DNA from: Pseudoxanthomonas sp. SL93
GTDB taxonomy: Bacteria; Pseudomonadota; Gammaproteobacteria; Xanthomonadales; Xanthomonadaceae
Assembly (NCBI RefSeq): GCF_026625825.1
Contig: NZ_CP113065.1
Coordinates: 1,426,001-1,490,000 of the forward strand
Direction of reading: 5' to 3'
DNA: 64,000 nucleotides
The translations under genes and the position numbers were made by a program. Below are positions 51,824-60,872 of the stretch, piece after piece; position 1 is the stretch's first letter; the number at the start of each line of letters is the position of its first letter. The notes below the pieces were generated by a model. That model worked only from the letters and a program-made list of their open reading frames with translations, did no database searches and had not been told where the DNA came from.

Positions 51824-52795
51824 ATGCCAACCGAGAGCGCGATGTCTGCCATTCCCAGCACCCGACCTATGCTATCCGATGCCTTGGGCGACGCCCTCAA
51901 ACGCGCACAGGCGCAGGTCAACGCACTGGTGCTGGGCAAGGCGCATGAAGTGCGCCTCGCCTTCGTCGCCCTGCTTTCCGACGGCCACCTGCTGATCGAA
52001 GACCTGCCAGGACTGGGAAAGACCACGCTGGCGCATGCATTGGCGGCCACGCTGGGCCTGGGCTTCCAGCGCGTGCAGTTCACCTCGGACCTGCTGCCGG
52101 CGGACGTGTTGGGGGTGTCGGTGTACGACGCGCAGGCACGCGCCTTTACCTTCCACCCCGGTCCCGTCTTCACCAACGTGCTGCTGGCGGATGAAATCAA
52201 CCGCGCGCCGCCCCGCACCCAGAGCGCCTTGCTGGAAGCGATGGCGGAGTACCAGGTCACCCTGGATGGGGTGACGCATGCACTGCCGCAGCCGTTCTTC
52301 GTGATCGCCACGCAGAACCCGGTGGACCTGTCGGGCACGTATCCCTTGCCGGATTCGCAGCTGGACCGCTTCCTGCTGCGGCTCGCACTGGGCTACCCGA
52401 GCGCGGAATCCGAGCGCGAACTGCTATCCGGCAGCGACCGTCGCATGCTGATCGCGCAGGCCATGCCACTGCTGTCGTCTGAAGACGTGCTGGCGTTGCG
52501 GCAGGCCGTCAATGCCGTGCACGCCAGCGACGCGCTCATCCATTACGTGCAGTCACTGCTGGCGCGCAGCCGCCAGCACCCGGGCGTGCGCGTGGGCCTT
52601 TCGCCGCGCGCGGGCATCGCACTGCTGCGCGCGGCGCGTGCCTATGCGCTGCTGCTGGGGCGCAACCATGTGCTGCCGGAAGACGTGCAGGCCCTGTTCG
52701 CCGCTGTCGCGGCCCATCGCCTGGTGGCGGAAGCCGAATCCTCCTCGGTCGCGGCGCTGGCCAAGGCCATCCTGCACGCGGTGCCGGTGGACTGA
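51824..52795 (+). CDS. MoxR-type AAA+ ATPase
   Basis: A 323-residue AAA+ chaperone. Walker A is EDLPGLGKTT (about 59-68), Walker B is LLADEINRAPP (about 119-129), sensor 1 is in ATQNP and sensor 2 in GLSPRAG. MoxR ATPases work with DUF58 and VWA proteins in assembly or maturation of envelope complexes. The start may be ATG 51824 (GGAAA upstream) or ATG 51842. The stop overlaps the DUF58 start (TGATG), so moxR-DUF58-tgpA form a translationally coupled operon. Confidence 0.92.
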   Translation: MPTESAMSAIPSTRPMLSDALGDALKRAQAQVNALVLGKAHEVRLAFVALLSDGHLLIEDLPGLGKTTLAHALAATLGLGFQRVQFTSDLLPADVLGVSVYDAQARAFTFHPGPVFTNVLLADEINRAPPRTQSALLEAMAEYQVTLDGVTHALPQPFFVIATQNPVDLSGTYPLPDSQLDRFLLRLALGYPSAESERELLSGSDRRMLIAQAMPLLSSEDVLALRQAVNAVHASDALIHYVQSLLARSRQHPGVRVGLSPRAGIALLRAARAYALLLGRNHVLPEDVQALFAAVAAHRLVAEAESSSVAALAKAILHAVPVD

Positions 52796-53763
52796 TGGCG
52801 GAGACGCCCCGCGCGGCCCTGGCCCGTCGCTTCGCGCTGCTGGCGCGCCCGCGCCAGCCGGAAGCGTTGCCCGTGCAGCTCGACCGCCGACGGATCTACG
52901 TACTGCTCACGCCGTTCGGGTTGTTCTTTGCCGCACTGCTGTTCGTGATGGTGCTGGGTGCGTTGAACTACAACAACAACCCGGCCCTGCTGCTGGCCCT
53001 GCTGCTGGCGGCCACCGCGATGGCAAGCCTGATCGCCGCGCACCTGCAGTTGTCCGAATTGCGCGTGGATGCGATCTCGGCCGAGCCCGTGCCTGCGGGT
53101 ACGCCGTTGCAGGTGCATGTCGCGCTGTCCGCACGCGATGGACGCGCCCGGCGGGGCCTGCGCCTGGATGCGCTGGATGCCGTCTGCTTCGCCCCGCCAA
53201 TGGCCGGCGAAGGCGTGATGGCACAGTTCGCAGCGCCCACGTCCCGCCGCGGATGGTTCAGCCTCGACCGCATTCGCCTGTCCACCACGCAGCCGCTGGG
53301 GCTGGCCCGCGCGTGGTCGTGGGTCTGGCCTGCGTCGCCGTTGCTGGTGTATCCGCAACCGGAGCCCGGCGGTCCCCCGTTACCGGAAGGCCAGGGTACG
53401 GGCCTGCAATCGCGCCTGCATCCGGCCGGCGACGACGTTCATCATCTGCGTGCCTATCGCCCGGGCGATGCGCGGCGCGCGATCGCCTGGAAGCCCACCG
53501 CGCGGCGCGACACGCTGTTGGTGCGCGAATACGAACAGCCACTCGGCGCCGAAGTGCCGCTGGAATGGCACAGCCTGTCCGCGCTGCCCTACGAACACCG
53601 CATCCGACGACTCGCGCACTGGGTGGATCTGGCCGAACGCGAAGGCCGCCGCTACCGTCTCGTCCTGCCCGGCCAGCCCGCCATGGGACCCTCGCATGGC
53701 GCCGCCCATCGCCACCTCTGCCTGCGCGCCCTCGCGCTGCTGCCTTATGCCGAAACGCGCTGA
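52795..53763 (+). CDS. DUF58 membrane-anchored protein
   Basis: A 322-residue protein with two adjacent N-terminal transmembrane helices (about 33-57 and 62-82) and a C-terminal DUF58 domain carrying the family signature HHLRAYRPGDARRAIAWKPTARRDTLLVREYEQP (about 217-250). DUF58 proteins are partners of MoxR ATPases; biochemical activity is unknown. It overlaps moxR by one base and the transglutaminase gene by 17 bp. Confidence 0.9.
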   Translation: MAETPRAALARRFALLARPRQPEALPVQLDRRRIYVLLTPFGLFFAALLFVMVLGALNYNNNPALLLALLLAATAMASLIAAHLQLSELRVDAISAEPVPAGTPLQVHVALSARDGRARRGLRLDALDAVCFAPPMAGEGVMAQFAAPTSRRGWFSLDRIRLSTTQPLGLARAWSWVWPASPLLVYPQPEPGGPPLPEGQGTGLQSRLHPAGDDVHHLRAYRPGDARRAIAWKPTARRDTLLVREYEQPLGAEVPLEWHSLSALPYEHRIRRLAHWVDLAEREGRRYRLVLPGQPAMGPSHGAAHRHLCLRALALLPYAETR

Positions 53764-55687
53764 CGCCGTGCCACTGGATGCGGGCAGCCGGCTGTGGACG
53801 CTGACCACCGCCGCGGCGTGCCTGCTGACGCTGCTGATCCAGTTGCCGCCCATGCTGGCGCTGGGGCTGGGCGCCACGGGCCTGGTGATGGCCGCCGCGT
53901 CGTGGCGCCGGCCGCTTCCCACCCTGCTGCGCGCGATGCTTGCGCTCGCGGTGCTGGCTGCGGTGATATCGGTGATGGGCATACGGTTCGGCCGCGACAC
54001 CGGCTGCGCGCTCCTGGCCGCCATGCTGGCCATCAAGCCCACCGAAACCACCAGCCTGCGCGACAACCGCAGCCTGCTGGGGTTCGCGATGTTCGCGCCG
54101 TTTGCTGCTTTCCTGCTGGACCAGGGGCCGTTGACGATGAGCCTCGGCCTGCTGGGCATCCTGAGCGGACTGGTCGCCCTGCAACGGCTGGCCGACGCGG
54201 AGGCACAGGCGATCAGCGACGGTCCGCCCGCGCTGCGCAGGCTGGCCATGGTCGGCAAGCTGGTGGCGATCGGACTGCCGCTGATGCTCGCCGCATTCTG
54301 GCTGTTCCCGCGCTTCGCCACGCCGCTGTGGGGCGTTCCCGAACGCGCGCTCGCCCGCCCCGGCCTGAGCGACGAAATGACGCCCGGCGAATGGCTGGAC
54401 CTGATGACCGACGACTCCCCCGCGCTGCGCGTGCAGTTCTTCGGTGCCACACCCCGCGCGGAGGACATGTACTGGCGCGGGCCGGTGCTGTGGGATTTCG
54501 ACGGCCGCAGCTGGACCCAGCCAGGCTGGATGCGTTCATTGCCGGCGGAGCCGGTGGTGGCAGGGACGCGCACATGGGACTACCAGCTGGAAGTCGAACC
54601 CACCGATCGTCGCCACCTGGTGGCCCTCGACCTGCCGACGCAGGCGCCCGACGGCGCCCGGCTTTCGATGGACTATGGGCTGTCGGTCGCGTCACCGTTG
54701 AGCTCGCTGTCGCGCTGGCGCATGCAGTCGGCCGCACCCGCACGCTTCGATGCCGACCTGAAACGGACATTGCGCCAGCGCGCCCTGCTGCTTCCGGACG
54801 GGTTCAATCCGCGCACGCGGGCGCTCGCGGCGCAATGGCGGCAGGAAGCAGGCCGCGACGATGCCGCCCTGGTCAACCGCGCACTGCAATGGATCCGCGC
54901 CGAATTCGCCTACACGCTGGAGACGCCCCTGCCGGGCCGGCATGCGGTGGATGAGTTCCTGTTCGACCGCAAGCAAGGGTATTGCGAGCACTTCAGCTCC
55001 GCCTTCGTCGTGCTGATGCGCTCGGCGGGCGTGCCGTCGCGGGTGGTGACCGGCTACACCGGCGGCATCTACAACCCGCTGGGCAAGTACTGGATGGTGC
55101 GCCGGATGGATGCGCATGCGTGGGCAGAAGTCTGGTTGCCCGGGCGCGGCTGGGTGCGCGTGGATCCGACGGCCGCCGTGGCACCGGAACGCATCTACGA
55201 CACGCTGGAGGACCGTATCGCAACCGGTGATGCCGCATTGGGCACGTTCGCCGGCTTCGGCAACGTCAGTGACTGGCTGCGCCGCGGCTGGAATGACCTG
55301 GTGCTGGGCTTCGATGCGTCGCGTCAGGCCCGCCTGCTGGAAAGGCTGGGTGCCAACGGGCTGGGGACGGGCGGCATGGGGGTGCTGTTCGGCGTGTTCG
55401 CGCTGCTGGCGCTGGGCTGGATGGCCTGGCTGCTGGCACGCGGCGAGCGCGAGCGCGACCCCCTGTTGCGGGCATGGCATAGGCTGGGCGCACGGTATGC
55501 CCGGTTCGGGCTGTCACGGGAGCCACACGAAACCGCCAGCGACTGGGCGCGCCGGGTCGCTGCCCAACGTCCGCAGGGGGCCAATCTGCTGTTTTCACTC
55601 AGCCGGCGTTTCGCCGCGGCGCGTTACGCTGCCAGTGAGGGGGATCACCGCGCACTGATCGAAGACCTGCGCCGGCACCGCCCGTAA
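53747..55687 (+). CDS. TgpA-like membrane transglutaminase (DUF3488)
   Basis: A 646-residue protein with six or so N-terminal transmembrane helices (residues 15-190, DUF3488), a periplasmic transglutaminase-core domain, and one C-terminal helix (about 548-568) before a cytoplasmic tail. The catalytic triad is Cys413 (KQGYCEHFSSAF), His457 (MDAHAWAEVW) and Asp473 (VRVDPTAA). The P. aeruginosa homologue TgpA is essential, but its substrate is not known. The start ATG 53747 overlaps the end of the DUF58 gene, confirming coupling. Confidence 0.92.
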   Translation: MPKRADAVPLDAGSRLWTLTTAAACLLTLLIQLPPMLALGLGATGLVMAAASWRRPLPTLLRAMLALAVLAAVISVMGIRFGRDTGCALLAAMLAIKPTETTSLRDNRSLLGFAMFAPFAAFLLDQGPLTMSLGLLGILSGLVALQRLADAEAQAISDGPPALRRLAMVGKLVAIGLPLMLAAFWLFPRFATPLWGVPERALARPGLSDEMTPGEWLDLMTDDSPALRVQFFGATPRAEDMYWRGPVLWDFDGRSWTQPGWMRSLPAEPVVAGTRTWDYQLEVEPTDRRHLVALDLPTQAPDGARLSMDYGLSVASPLSSLSRWRMQSAAPARFDADLKRTLRQRALLLPDGFNPRTRALAAQWRQEAGRDDAALVNRALQWIRAEFAYTLETPLPGRHAVDEFLFDRKQGYCEHFSSAFVVLMRSAGVPSRVVTGYTGGIYNPLGKYWMVRRMDAHAWAEVWLPGRGWVRVDPTAAVAPERIYDTLEDRIATGDAALGTFAGFGNVSDWLRRGWNDLVLGFDASRQARLLERLGANGLGTGGMGVLFGVFALLALGWMAWLLARGERERDPLLRAWHRLGARYARFGLSREPHETASDWARRVAAQRPQGANLLFSLSRRFAAARYAASEGDHRALIEDLRRHRP

Positions 55688-55704
55688 CCTACTGGAGACT
55701 GGCC

Positions 55705-56214
55705 ATGAACCTTCGTATCGTTTTGCTTGCCGCCGCTGCCGCCACCCTGGCCGCGTGCGCCACCGCACCCAAGCCGTTGCAGGGCAGCTTCACGCCGGTC
55801 AACCCGCGCGACTCCGTGGCGGCTCCGCAGGTGGGCGCACCGGTCCGCTGGGGCGGCCGCATCATCAGCACTACCCCCGCACAGAATTCCACCTGCTTCC
55901 AGCTGGTCTCCCGCCCGTTGTCGGGAACGGGACGCCCCTTGAGCAGCGCCCCCGACGCCACCGATGGCCGCTTCATCGCCTGCCGCGCGGGCTTCTACGA
56001 TCCCGCCGTGTTCACCGAAGGCCGCGAGGTGACCTTCGTCGGGCGCATCGAGGGATACGAGTCCACGCGCATCGGCGAGTACGACTACCAGCTGCCCCGT
56101 ATGGCCGCCGACGTCGTCTATCTGTGGCCGGAAGTACGCGAGGTCGATGTGGTTTACCCCTACTACCGCGACCCGTTCTACTGGGGCCCGCGCTGGGGCT
56201 GGTGGGGCTGGTAA
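55705..56214 (+). CDS. Slp-family outer-membrane lipoprotein
   Basis: A 169-residue lipoprotein with a lipobox LAAC (Cys18). The mature domain has Slp-family blocks (GAPVRWGGRIISTTPAQNSTCFQLVSRPL; FIACRAGFYDPAVFTEGREVTFVGRIEGYES; MAADVVYLWP) and ends in an aromatic tail rich in Trp, Tyr and Pro. E. coli Slp is a starvation/acid-inducible outer-membrane lipoprotein; the function is unclear. It follows the transglutaminase by 17 bp and is ended by a strong terminator. Confidence 0.9.
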   Translation: MNLRIVLLAAAAATLAACATAPKPLQGSFTPVNPRDSVAAPQVGAPVRWGGRIISTTPAQNSTCFQLVSRPLSGTGRPLSSAPDATDGRFIACRAGFYDPAVFTEGREVTFVGRIEGYESTRIGEYDYQLPRMAADVVYLWPEVREVDVVYPYYRDPFYWGPRWGWWGW

Positions 56215-56233
56215 GCGGCCTCCACCGCACATG

Positions 56234-56267
56234 AGAAAGCCGCCCACGGGGCGGCTTTCTTTTTTTG
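56234..56267 (+). terminator. Rho-independent terminator after the moxR-tgpA-slp operon
   Basis: AGAAAGCCGCCC-ACG-GGGCGGCTTTCT is a perfect 12-bp stem followed by seven T. It lies 20 bp past the Slp stop codon, and about 20 bp from the end of the convergent HIT gene. Confidence 0.95.
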
Positions 56268-56287
56268 CGTGAAGGAAGGAGCGCCGT

Positions 56288-56641
56288 TCAGCCCGGCGTG
56301 CCGAAGCGTCCCAACGGGGCACCGGCCAGCAGGTGCAGATGGATGTGGAACACGGTCTGCCCCGCGTGCTCGCGGCAGTTCATCACCACCCGGTAGCCGT
56401 CCTGCGCGAAACCCTCGCGGCGCGCGTAGTCGGCGGCCGCCAGCATCAGCTTGCCCAGCAGCAGTGCCTGGTCGGGCTTCACATCATCCAGCGTGGGTAT
56501 CGCTTCCCGCTTGGGTACGAACAGCACGTGTACCGGCGCCTGCGGAGCGATGTCCTTGAATCCCAGCACGTCCTCGTCCTCGTGGACGATGGTGGCGGGA
56601 ATCTCGCGGCGGATGATCTTGGCGAACAGGGTGTCGGTCAT
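56288..56641 (-). CDS. HIT-family protein (HinT type)
   Basis: A 117-residue histidine-triad nucleotide hydrolase, probably acting on AMP-N linkages. The triad HIHLHLL (near 99-105) and the N-terminal FAKIIRREIPATIVHEDEDVLGFKDIAPQAPVHVL are characteristic of HinT rather than GalT or Fhit. It follows recR by 32 bp. ATG 56641 has GGAGGAA upstream, which decides the start over the long in-frame extension to 57109. Confidence 0.93.
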   Translation of the reverse strand: MTDTLFAKIIRREIPATIVHEDEDVLGFKDIAPQAPVHVLFVPKREAIPTLDDVKPDQALLLGKLMLAAADYARREGFAQDGYRVVMNCREHAGQTVFHIHLHLLAGAPLGRFGTPG

Positions 56642-56673
56642 GGATTCCTCCTGGTGCGTGCAGGACGTGGAGC

Positions 56674-57270
56674 TTACAGCGGCATGTCGCTGCGGCCACC
56701 GAAGGCATGCGCCAGCGTGCCGCGGTCGACGTACTCCAACTCGCCGCCCAACGGCACGCCATGGGCCAGGCGGCTGGGGCGCACGCCCTGCTGGCGTGCC
56801 AGCTGGGCAAGGTAGTGCGCCGTCGCTTCGCCCTCGACGGTGGGATTGGTGGCGATGATCATCTCGGTGACCTCGCCCTCGGCCAGCCGGGTGGCCAACT
56901 GGTCCAGTCCCAGTTCGCGCGGACCGATACCGTCCAGCGGCGACAGGCGTCCCTGCAGCACGAAGTAGACACCCCGATAGCCGGTCGCCTGCTCGATGGC
57001 CAGACGGTCGGACGGCGACTCCACCACGCACAACTGGTGCCGGTCGCGACTGCTGCTGGCGCACAGCGCGCACAGCTCGGACTCGGTGAAATCCCGGCAC
57101 TGGCGGCAATGACCGATGCTGTCCAGCGCAACGCCGAGGATGTCGGCCAGCCGCTTGCCTCCCTCCCGCTCGCGATCGAGCAGGTGGTACGCCATGCGTT
57201 GCGCGGTCTTCTGCCCGACACCGGGCAGTACGCGCAACGACTCGATCAGTTGTTCGAGGAGGGAAGACAC
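56674..57270 (-). CDS. recR: Recombination protein RecR
   Basis: A 198-residue RecFOR component. It has the helix-hairpin-helix [20 protein letters not shown] (12-31), the four-cysteine zinc finger (CRQC...CALC, about 55-70) and the Toprim domain ([28 protein letters not shown] through [11 protein letters not shown]). The start is GTG (57270) without an obvious ribosome site; the heptad-bounded element lies directly upstream. It is in the usual dnaX-ybaB-recR order. Confidence 0.95.
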   Translation of the reverse strand: MSSLLEQLIESLRVLPGVGQKTAQRMAYHLLDREREGGKRLADILGVALDSIGHCRQCRDFTESELCALCASSSRDRHQLCVVESPSDRLAIEQATGYRGVYFVLQGRLSPLDGIGPRELGLDQLATRLAEGEVTEMIIATNPTVEGEATAHYLAQLARQQGVRPSRLAHGVPLGGELEYVDRGTLAHAFGGRSDMPL

Positions 57271-57280
57271 GTGAAGGCGC

Positions 57281-57380
57281 GATGGACGATGGGGGATGGG
57301 TGATTCGGAACGGCTGTCGTCTGCTCAGGCCGCCGCAACACGCGATCCGCGGATTTCACGAATCGCCGATCACGACTCCC
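57281..57380. repeat. Intergenic element bounded by inverted 7-bp repeat arrays (copy C)
   Basis: The left array reads GATGGAC, GATGGGG, GATGGGT, GATTCGG (57281-57308). The right array reads GAATCGC, CGATCAC, GACTCCC (57360-57380). This is a more decayed version of the elements at 3547 and 9487, with the same approximate length (about 100 bp) and the same intergenic placement between co-directional genes (ybaB and recR). Confidence 0.55.
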
Positions 57381-57386
57381 GGCAGC

Positions 57387-57707
57387 TCAGAACGGCAGCT
57401 TCATGCCCGGCGGCAGCGGCATGCCGGCGGTGGCCGACCCCATCTTCGCCTTCGATTCGGCGTCGACCTTGTTGGCGGCGTCGTTGAACGCGGCCGCCAC
57501 CAGGTCCTCCAGCATTTCCTGGTCGCCCAGCACGGACGGATCGATGCGCACCTTGCGGCATTCCTTGGTGCCGGTCAGGGTCACGCTGACCATGCCGCCG
57601 CCGGCGTTGCCGGTGACCTCCAGCTTGGCCAGTTCTTCCTGCGCACGCTGCAGGTTTTCCTGCATCTTCTGCGCCTGCTGCATCAGTTGGGCAATGTTTC
57701 CACGCAT
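57387..57707 (-). CDS. ybaB: Nucleoid-associated protein YbaB/EbfC
   Basis: A 106-residue DNA-binding dimer. The long N-terminal helix ([28 protein letters not shown]) and the [25 protein letters not shown] sheet are typical. It starts 7 bp after the dnaX stop. The Met/Pro-rich C-terminus ([12 protein letters not shown]) matches gammaproteobacterial homologues. Confidence 0.95.
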   Translation of the reverse strand: MRGNIAQLMQQAQKMQENLQRAQEELAKLEVTGNAGGGMVSVTLTGTKECRKVRIDPSVLGDQEMLEDLVAAAFNDAANKVDAESKAKMGSATAGMPLPPGMKLPF

Positions 57708-57714
57708 GTCTGCA

Positions 57715-59493
57715 TCACTCTTCGTAAGGACGGATGGAATCCGGGACGACCTTGGCGCCGTGCTGCTGGATCAACCGCTGCACATCCGGATGGTTCATGA
57801 AGGTTTCTTCGGCCGAGCTCTGGCGCTCGTCGCGCTGGCGGTGGCTGCGTTCCTTCAGCGTTTCGCCGCCGCTGCCGGCGTGCGCCTCGGCGGACACGAA
57901 TACAAGTTTCGGTGCCACGCCGTAACGCAGGGCGATGGCTTCGGCCAGCTCTCGTGTTGCGCGGTCCGAACGCAGGTAGTCGAACCCGGCATCCAGCGAA
58001 AGCTTCAGCACGCCGGCGTCATACGCGACGAATGCCGCGTTCTCGACCAGTTGCTTGCCGACGCCTTTCAGCCCGCTGTGATGGGCGAAGTGCAGCCACG
58101 TCTCGGCGTCGGTGATGCCGATGTCCACGGGCATGAAGGAAGCCGCGGCCGGCGCTGGGGCGGAATCGCTGCGCGCGGCCACCGGAACCGGGGGTGCCGG
58201 CGCCACGACGATGTCGCCCGTCGCCCAAGGCGGCGTGTCATCGGGTAAGGAAGCGGAAAGTGGCGGGACGGGTGCCGGCGTTGGGGCCGGCGGCGACACG
58301 ACCGCCACGGGCTCCGGCGCGGACGCGACAGCGCGTGGCGTCGGCATGGCGGCCGTAACCGTCGACGCGGCGACCGCTGGCGCCGGCTTGCCGTCGCCCC
58401 GCAGTTCGCCGGCCTGCGCCGGACGGAACGCCAGCATGCGCAGCACGCTCATCTCGAAGCCTGCACGCCCGCTCGGCGCCAGGTACAGATCGCGGCGTCC
58501 GCTCAACGACATCTGGTACCACAACTGCACGACCTCGGGCCGGAGCTGCTGCGCGAACGCATCCACGTCGATGCCTTCGGATTCGACGGCGGCCGAGGGC
58601 ACCAGCTGGCGCACCTGGATGCGGTGCAGGGCTTCGGCCAGGGCATCCAGCACGCCTGCCCAGTCGGGCGAGAACTCGGCCAGCGCCGCCACCACCGCCA
58701 GCAGGGATTCACCATCGCCGCGCGCCAGGGCATCCAGCATGGCGCCCACCTGCGTGCGGTCCACGGTGCCCAGCATGGTGCGCACGCCGTCGTCACGCAG
58801 CGCGCCGCCGGCATAGGCAATCGCCTGGTCCAGCAGCGACAGGCCATCGCGCAGACTGCCGTCGGCAGCCTTGGCGATCTGGCGGATGGCGCCCTCGTCG
58901 GCCTCGATGCCTTCGGCACCCAGGATCCTGGTGACCTGTCCGGCGATCTGGCCTTCGTCCAGCCGCTTCAGGTTGAACTGCAGGCAGCGGGACAGCACGG
59001 TGACCGGCAGCTTCTGCGGATCGGTGGTGGCCAGCAGGAACTTGACGTGCTCCGGCGGCTCTTCCAGCGTCTTCAGCAGCGCGTTGAACGCCGCTTTCGA
59101 CAGCATGTGGACTTCGTCGATCAGGTAGACCTTGAACTTGCCGCGCGACGGCATGTACTGGGCGTTCTCGATCACCTCGCGCACGTCGTCCACGCCGGTG
59201 TTGGAGGCGGCGTCGATCTCGAGCAGGTCGATGTAGCGGCCGGCGTCGATATCCAGGCAGGCCGCGCACTGGCCGCAAGGGTCGGCACTGGTGCCCTTCT
59301 CGCAGTTCAGCGATTTGGCGAAGATGCGCGCGATGGTGGTCTTGCCGACGCCGCGCGTGCCGGTGAACAGGAAGGCGTGGTGAACGCGACCGCTGTCCAG
59401 CGCGTTGGTCAGCGCGCGGACCACGTGTTCCTGGCCCACCAACTCGGCGAAACGCTTGGGGCGCCACTTACGGGCAAGGACGAGATAGGACAT
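57715..59493 (-). CDS. dnaX: DNA polymerase III subunits gamma/tau
   Basis: A 592-residue clamp-loader ATPase. Walker A is GTRGVGKTT (about 45-53), four zinc cysteines lie in [16 protein letters not shown], Walker B is LIDEVHML, and sensor 1 is TTDPQKLP. A Pro/Ala-rich linker (about 375-465) precedes the tau-specific domain that contacts DnaE. The slippery A-AAA-AAG of E. coli is absent: no run of six A is found in the coding strand, so a shorter gamma form by frameshifting is not supported. ATG 59493 is chosen over GTG 59499. Confidence 0.95.
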   Translation of the reverse strand: MSYLVLARKWRPKRFAELVGQEHVVRALTNALDSGRVHHAFLFTGTRGVGKTTIARIFAKSLNCEKGTSADPCGQCAACLDIDAGRYIDLLEIDAASNTGVDDVREVIENAQYMPSRGKFKVYLIDEVHMLSKAAFNALLKTLEEPPEHVKFLLATTDPQKLPVTVLSRCLQFNLKRLDEGQIAGQVTRILGAEGIEADEGAIRQIAKAADGSLRDGLSLLDQAIAYAGGALRDDGVRTMLGTVDRTQVGAMLDALARGDGESLLAVVAALAEFSPDWAGVLDALAEALHRIQVRQLVPSAAVESEGIDVDAFAQQLRPEVVQLWYQMSLSGRRDLYLAPSGRAGFEMSVLRMLAFRPAQAGELRGDGKPAPAVAASTVTAAMPTPRAVASAPEPVAVVSPPAPTPAPVPPLSASLPDDTPPWATGDIVVAPAPPVPVAARSDSAPAPAAASFMPVDIGITDAETWLHFAHHSGLKGVGKQLVENAAFVAYDAGVLKLSLDAGFDYLRSDRATRELAEAIALRYGVAPKLVFVSAEAHAGSGGETLKERSHRQRDERQSSAEETFMNHPDVQRLIQQHGAKVVPDSIRPYEE

Positions 59494-59555
59494 GCCCACA
59501 TTGTGCCACGCCGGCCCGGCCCCTCCTGCGCCGACCGCGCTCCCGCCGGTTTTAC

Positions 59556-59584
59556 TTGTGGCCGGACCCGCCGGAGGCTAGAAT
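59556..59584 (+). promoter_or_regulatory. Promoter of the tRNA-Ser gene
   Basis: TTGTGG (59556-59561) and TAGAAT (59579-59584) are separated by 17 bp. The -10 matches consensus at 5 of 6. Transcription would start about 35 nt before the mature tRNA 5' end, a normal leader length for RNase P processing. Confidence 0.6.
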
Positions 59585-59624
59585 TCACGGCCCTGAAAGC
59601 GACCCTCGGTTGCATTCAGGTCCC

Positions 59625-59717
59625 GGAGAGGTGTCCGAGTGGTTGAAGGAGCACGCCTGGAAAGTGTGTAAGCGTCTAAACCGCGCTTCGGGGGTTCGAA
59701 TCCCCCTCTCTCCGCCA
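59625..59717 (+). tRNA. tRNA-Ser (anticodon GGA)
   Basis: A 93-nt class II tRNA. The acceptor stem pairs GGAGAGG with TCTCTCC (one G-U), the discriminator is G and CCA is encoded. The anticodon arm is CACGC-CTGGAAA-GTGTG with GGA at 59659-59661, reading UCC and UCU serine codons. A long variable arm, as expected for tRNA-Ser, and a T arm with GGTTCGAATCC complete the cloverleaf. Confidence 0.97.
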
Positions 59718-59732
59718 GATCAAACCCCGAAG

Positions 59733-59755
59733 CCCTTGCCCTGCAAGGGTTTTCG
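59733..59755 (+). terminator. Terminator of tRNA-Ser
   Basis: CCCTTGC-CCT-GCAAGGG is a perfect 7-bp stem followed by TTTT, 16 bp after the tRNA CCA end. The remaining 170 bp to the EF-hand gene hold nothing I can support. Confidence 0.8.
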
Positions 59756-59928
59756 TCTTTCTGGGGTAGGCTCGCCCACACTTCCGCCCATAAGCGCGAC
59801 GGAATGCTCCATGGCGGCCCCTCTCCGGCTTGATGCTCGGCGTATCCGCGTGGCGACACCGATCCGGGGATCGTGCCGCCGAGAGCGATGAAACGCTTCA
59901 TCCAGCGCCGAATGCACACTGCTTCTCG

Positions 59929-60336
59929 CTAAAGGATAGAGGTGCCGGCCTTCATTTCGGCCAGATCCACGCTTTCGTCGTCGTTCTTGTCGAACGAACG
60001 GAAACGCGCCTCCAGCACGTTACGGAACTCCTCTTCGGTCAGGCTGCCATCGTTATTCTCATCGTGGATGCGAACGTGATCCGCTGCGGACGGTTGGCCA
60101 TCGGCCTGTTCCCCGAAGATGCTCTGAAGTTCGGTTTCGGAAATCCGATTGTCCTTGTCGGTATCGAACTGCGAGAACGGCAGGGCGCTCTTGTATTCGT
60201 CCATGCTCATCGCGCCGTTACCATCGGCATCGAACAGGCCGAAACGCGCCGATGCCGATGCCGGAAGGGATTGCGCGTCGGCGGCGCAGGGCGCCAGGAG
60301 TACAGCGGCAAAAGCAAGTCGAATGCAGGCGTTCAC
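59929..60336 (-). CDS. Exported EF-hand calcium-binding protein
   Basis: A 135-residue protein with a signal peptide (VNACIRLAFAAVLLAPCAADAQS) and four EF-hand loops in the mature part. Loops are DADGNGAMSMDE (from Asp36), DTDKDNRISETE (from Asp58), DENNDGSLTEEE (from Asp92) and DKNDDESVDLAE (from Asp116). All keep acidic residues at positions 1, 3, 5 and 12; the fourth deviates at position 6 (Glu for Gly). The start is GTG 60336 with GGAG at 6-bp spacing; upstream codons to 60441 show no secretion signal or coding character. Such small exported EF-hand proteins are common in Xanthomonadaceae, and their function is not known. The 366 bp between its start and the SRP RNA hold no gene I can support. 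Confidence 0.85.
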   Translation of the reverse strand: MNACIRLAFAAVLLAPCAADAQSLPASASARFGLFDADGNGAMSMDEYKSALPFSQFDTDKDNRISETELQSIFGEQADGQPSAADHVRIHDENNDGSLTEEEFRNVLEARFRSFDKNDDESVDLAEMKAGTSIL

Positions 60337-60702
60337 GTCGGTCTCCAGTGTCTGGGTGGATGCTTGACGGGGCGATGCGCGGGCGTGCGCGCGCGGCTTC
60401 ATTGTGACCGGTAAGCCAACGCAGGCAAGACGCGAAACCAAAGTAAAAATACTTATCTGCGCGGGGATTTCCTCCCTTGATCTGAGGGCCGAGGGGTGGC
60501 GAGGTGGGTGGTCCGTCGGCCTTGCGAGGGTGTGAAACGGGATGACAGTGGCGCTTTCCGCTGGAGTTCCCGGGGCTTATCAGGCAGAATTCCCCACGGC
60601 GATTGAGCGCGGACTGCCTTCGGGTGAGGCCTCGTCGCTGGATTTCGCGCACTGACGACCGGCCTGATGATGCAGCCGTGCTCTCGCGCGTTTCGTTTCT
60701 AT

Positions 60703-60810
60703 GGTGGCCCCGTCGGCCCCTCGCGACGCTAGGTTGAAAACTCCGCCAGGGCCGGAAGGCAGCAACGGTATCGACTGACGCGGGCGCCGAGGTCAGCCGG
60801 CGGGGCCACC
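60703..60810 (+). ncRNA. ffs: 4.5S signal recognition particle RNA
   Basis: A 108-nt hairpin RNA. The ends pair perfectly (GGTGGCCCCG with CGGGGCCACC) and the apical Ffh-binding domain has the universal GCCGGAAGGCAGCAAC (GGAA tetraloop plus internal loop). It binds Ffh to target membrane proteins. A T-rich stretch follows directly (GCCTTTTC) and may be the terminator. Confidence 0.95.
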
Positions 60811-60872
60811 GCCTTTTCAGGCACTGACTTTTCATTTCCCCCGCCCATTGCGACGGTATCGTCGCCTCCTGA

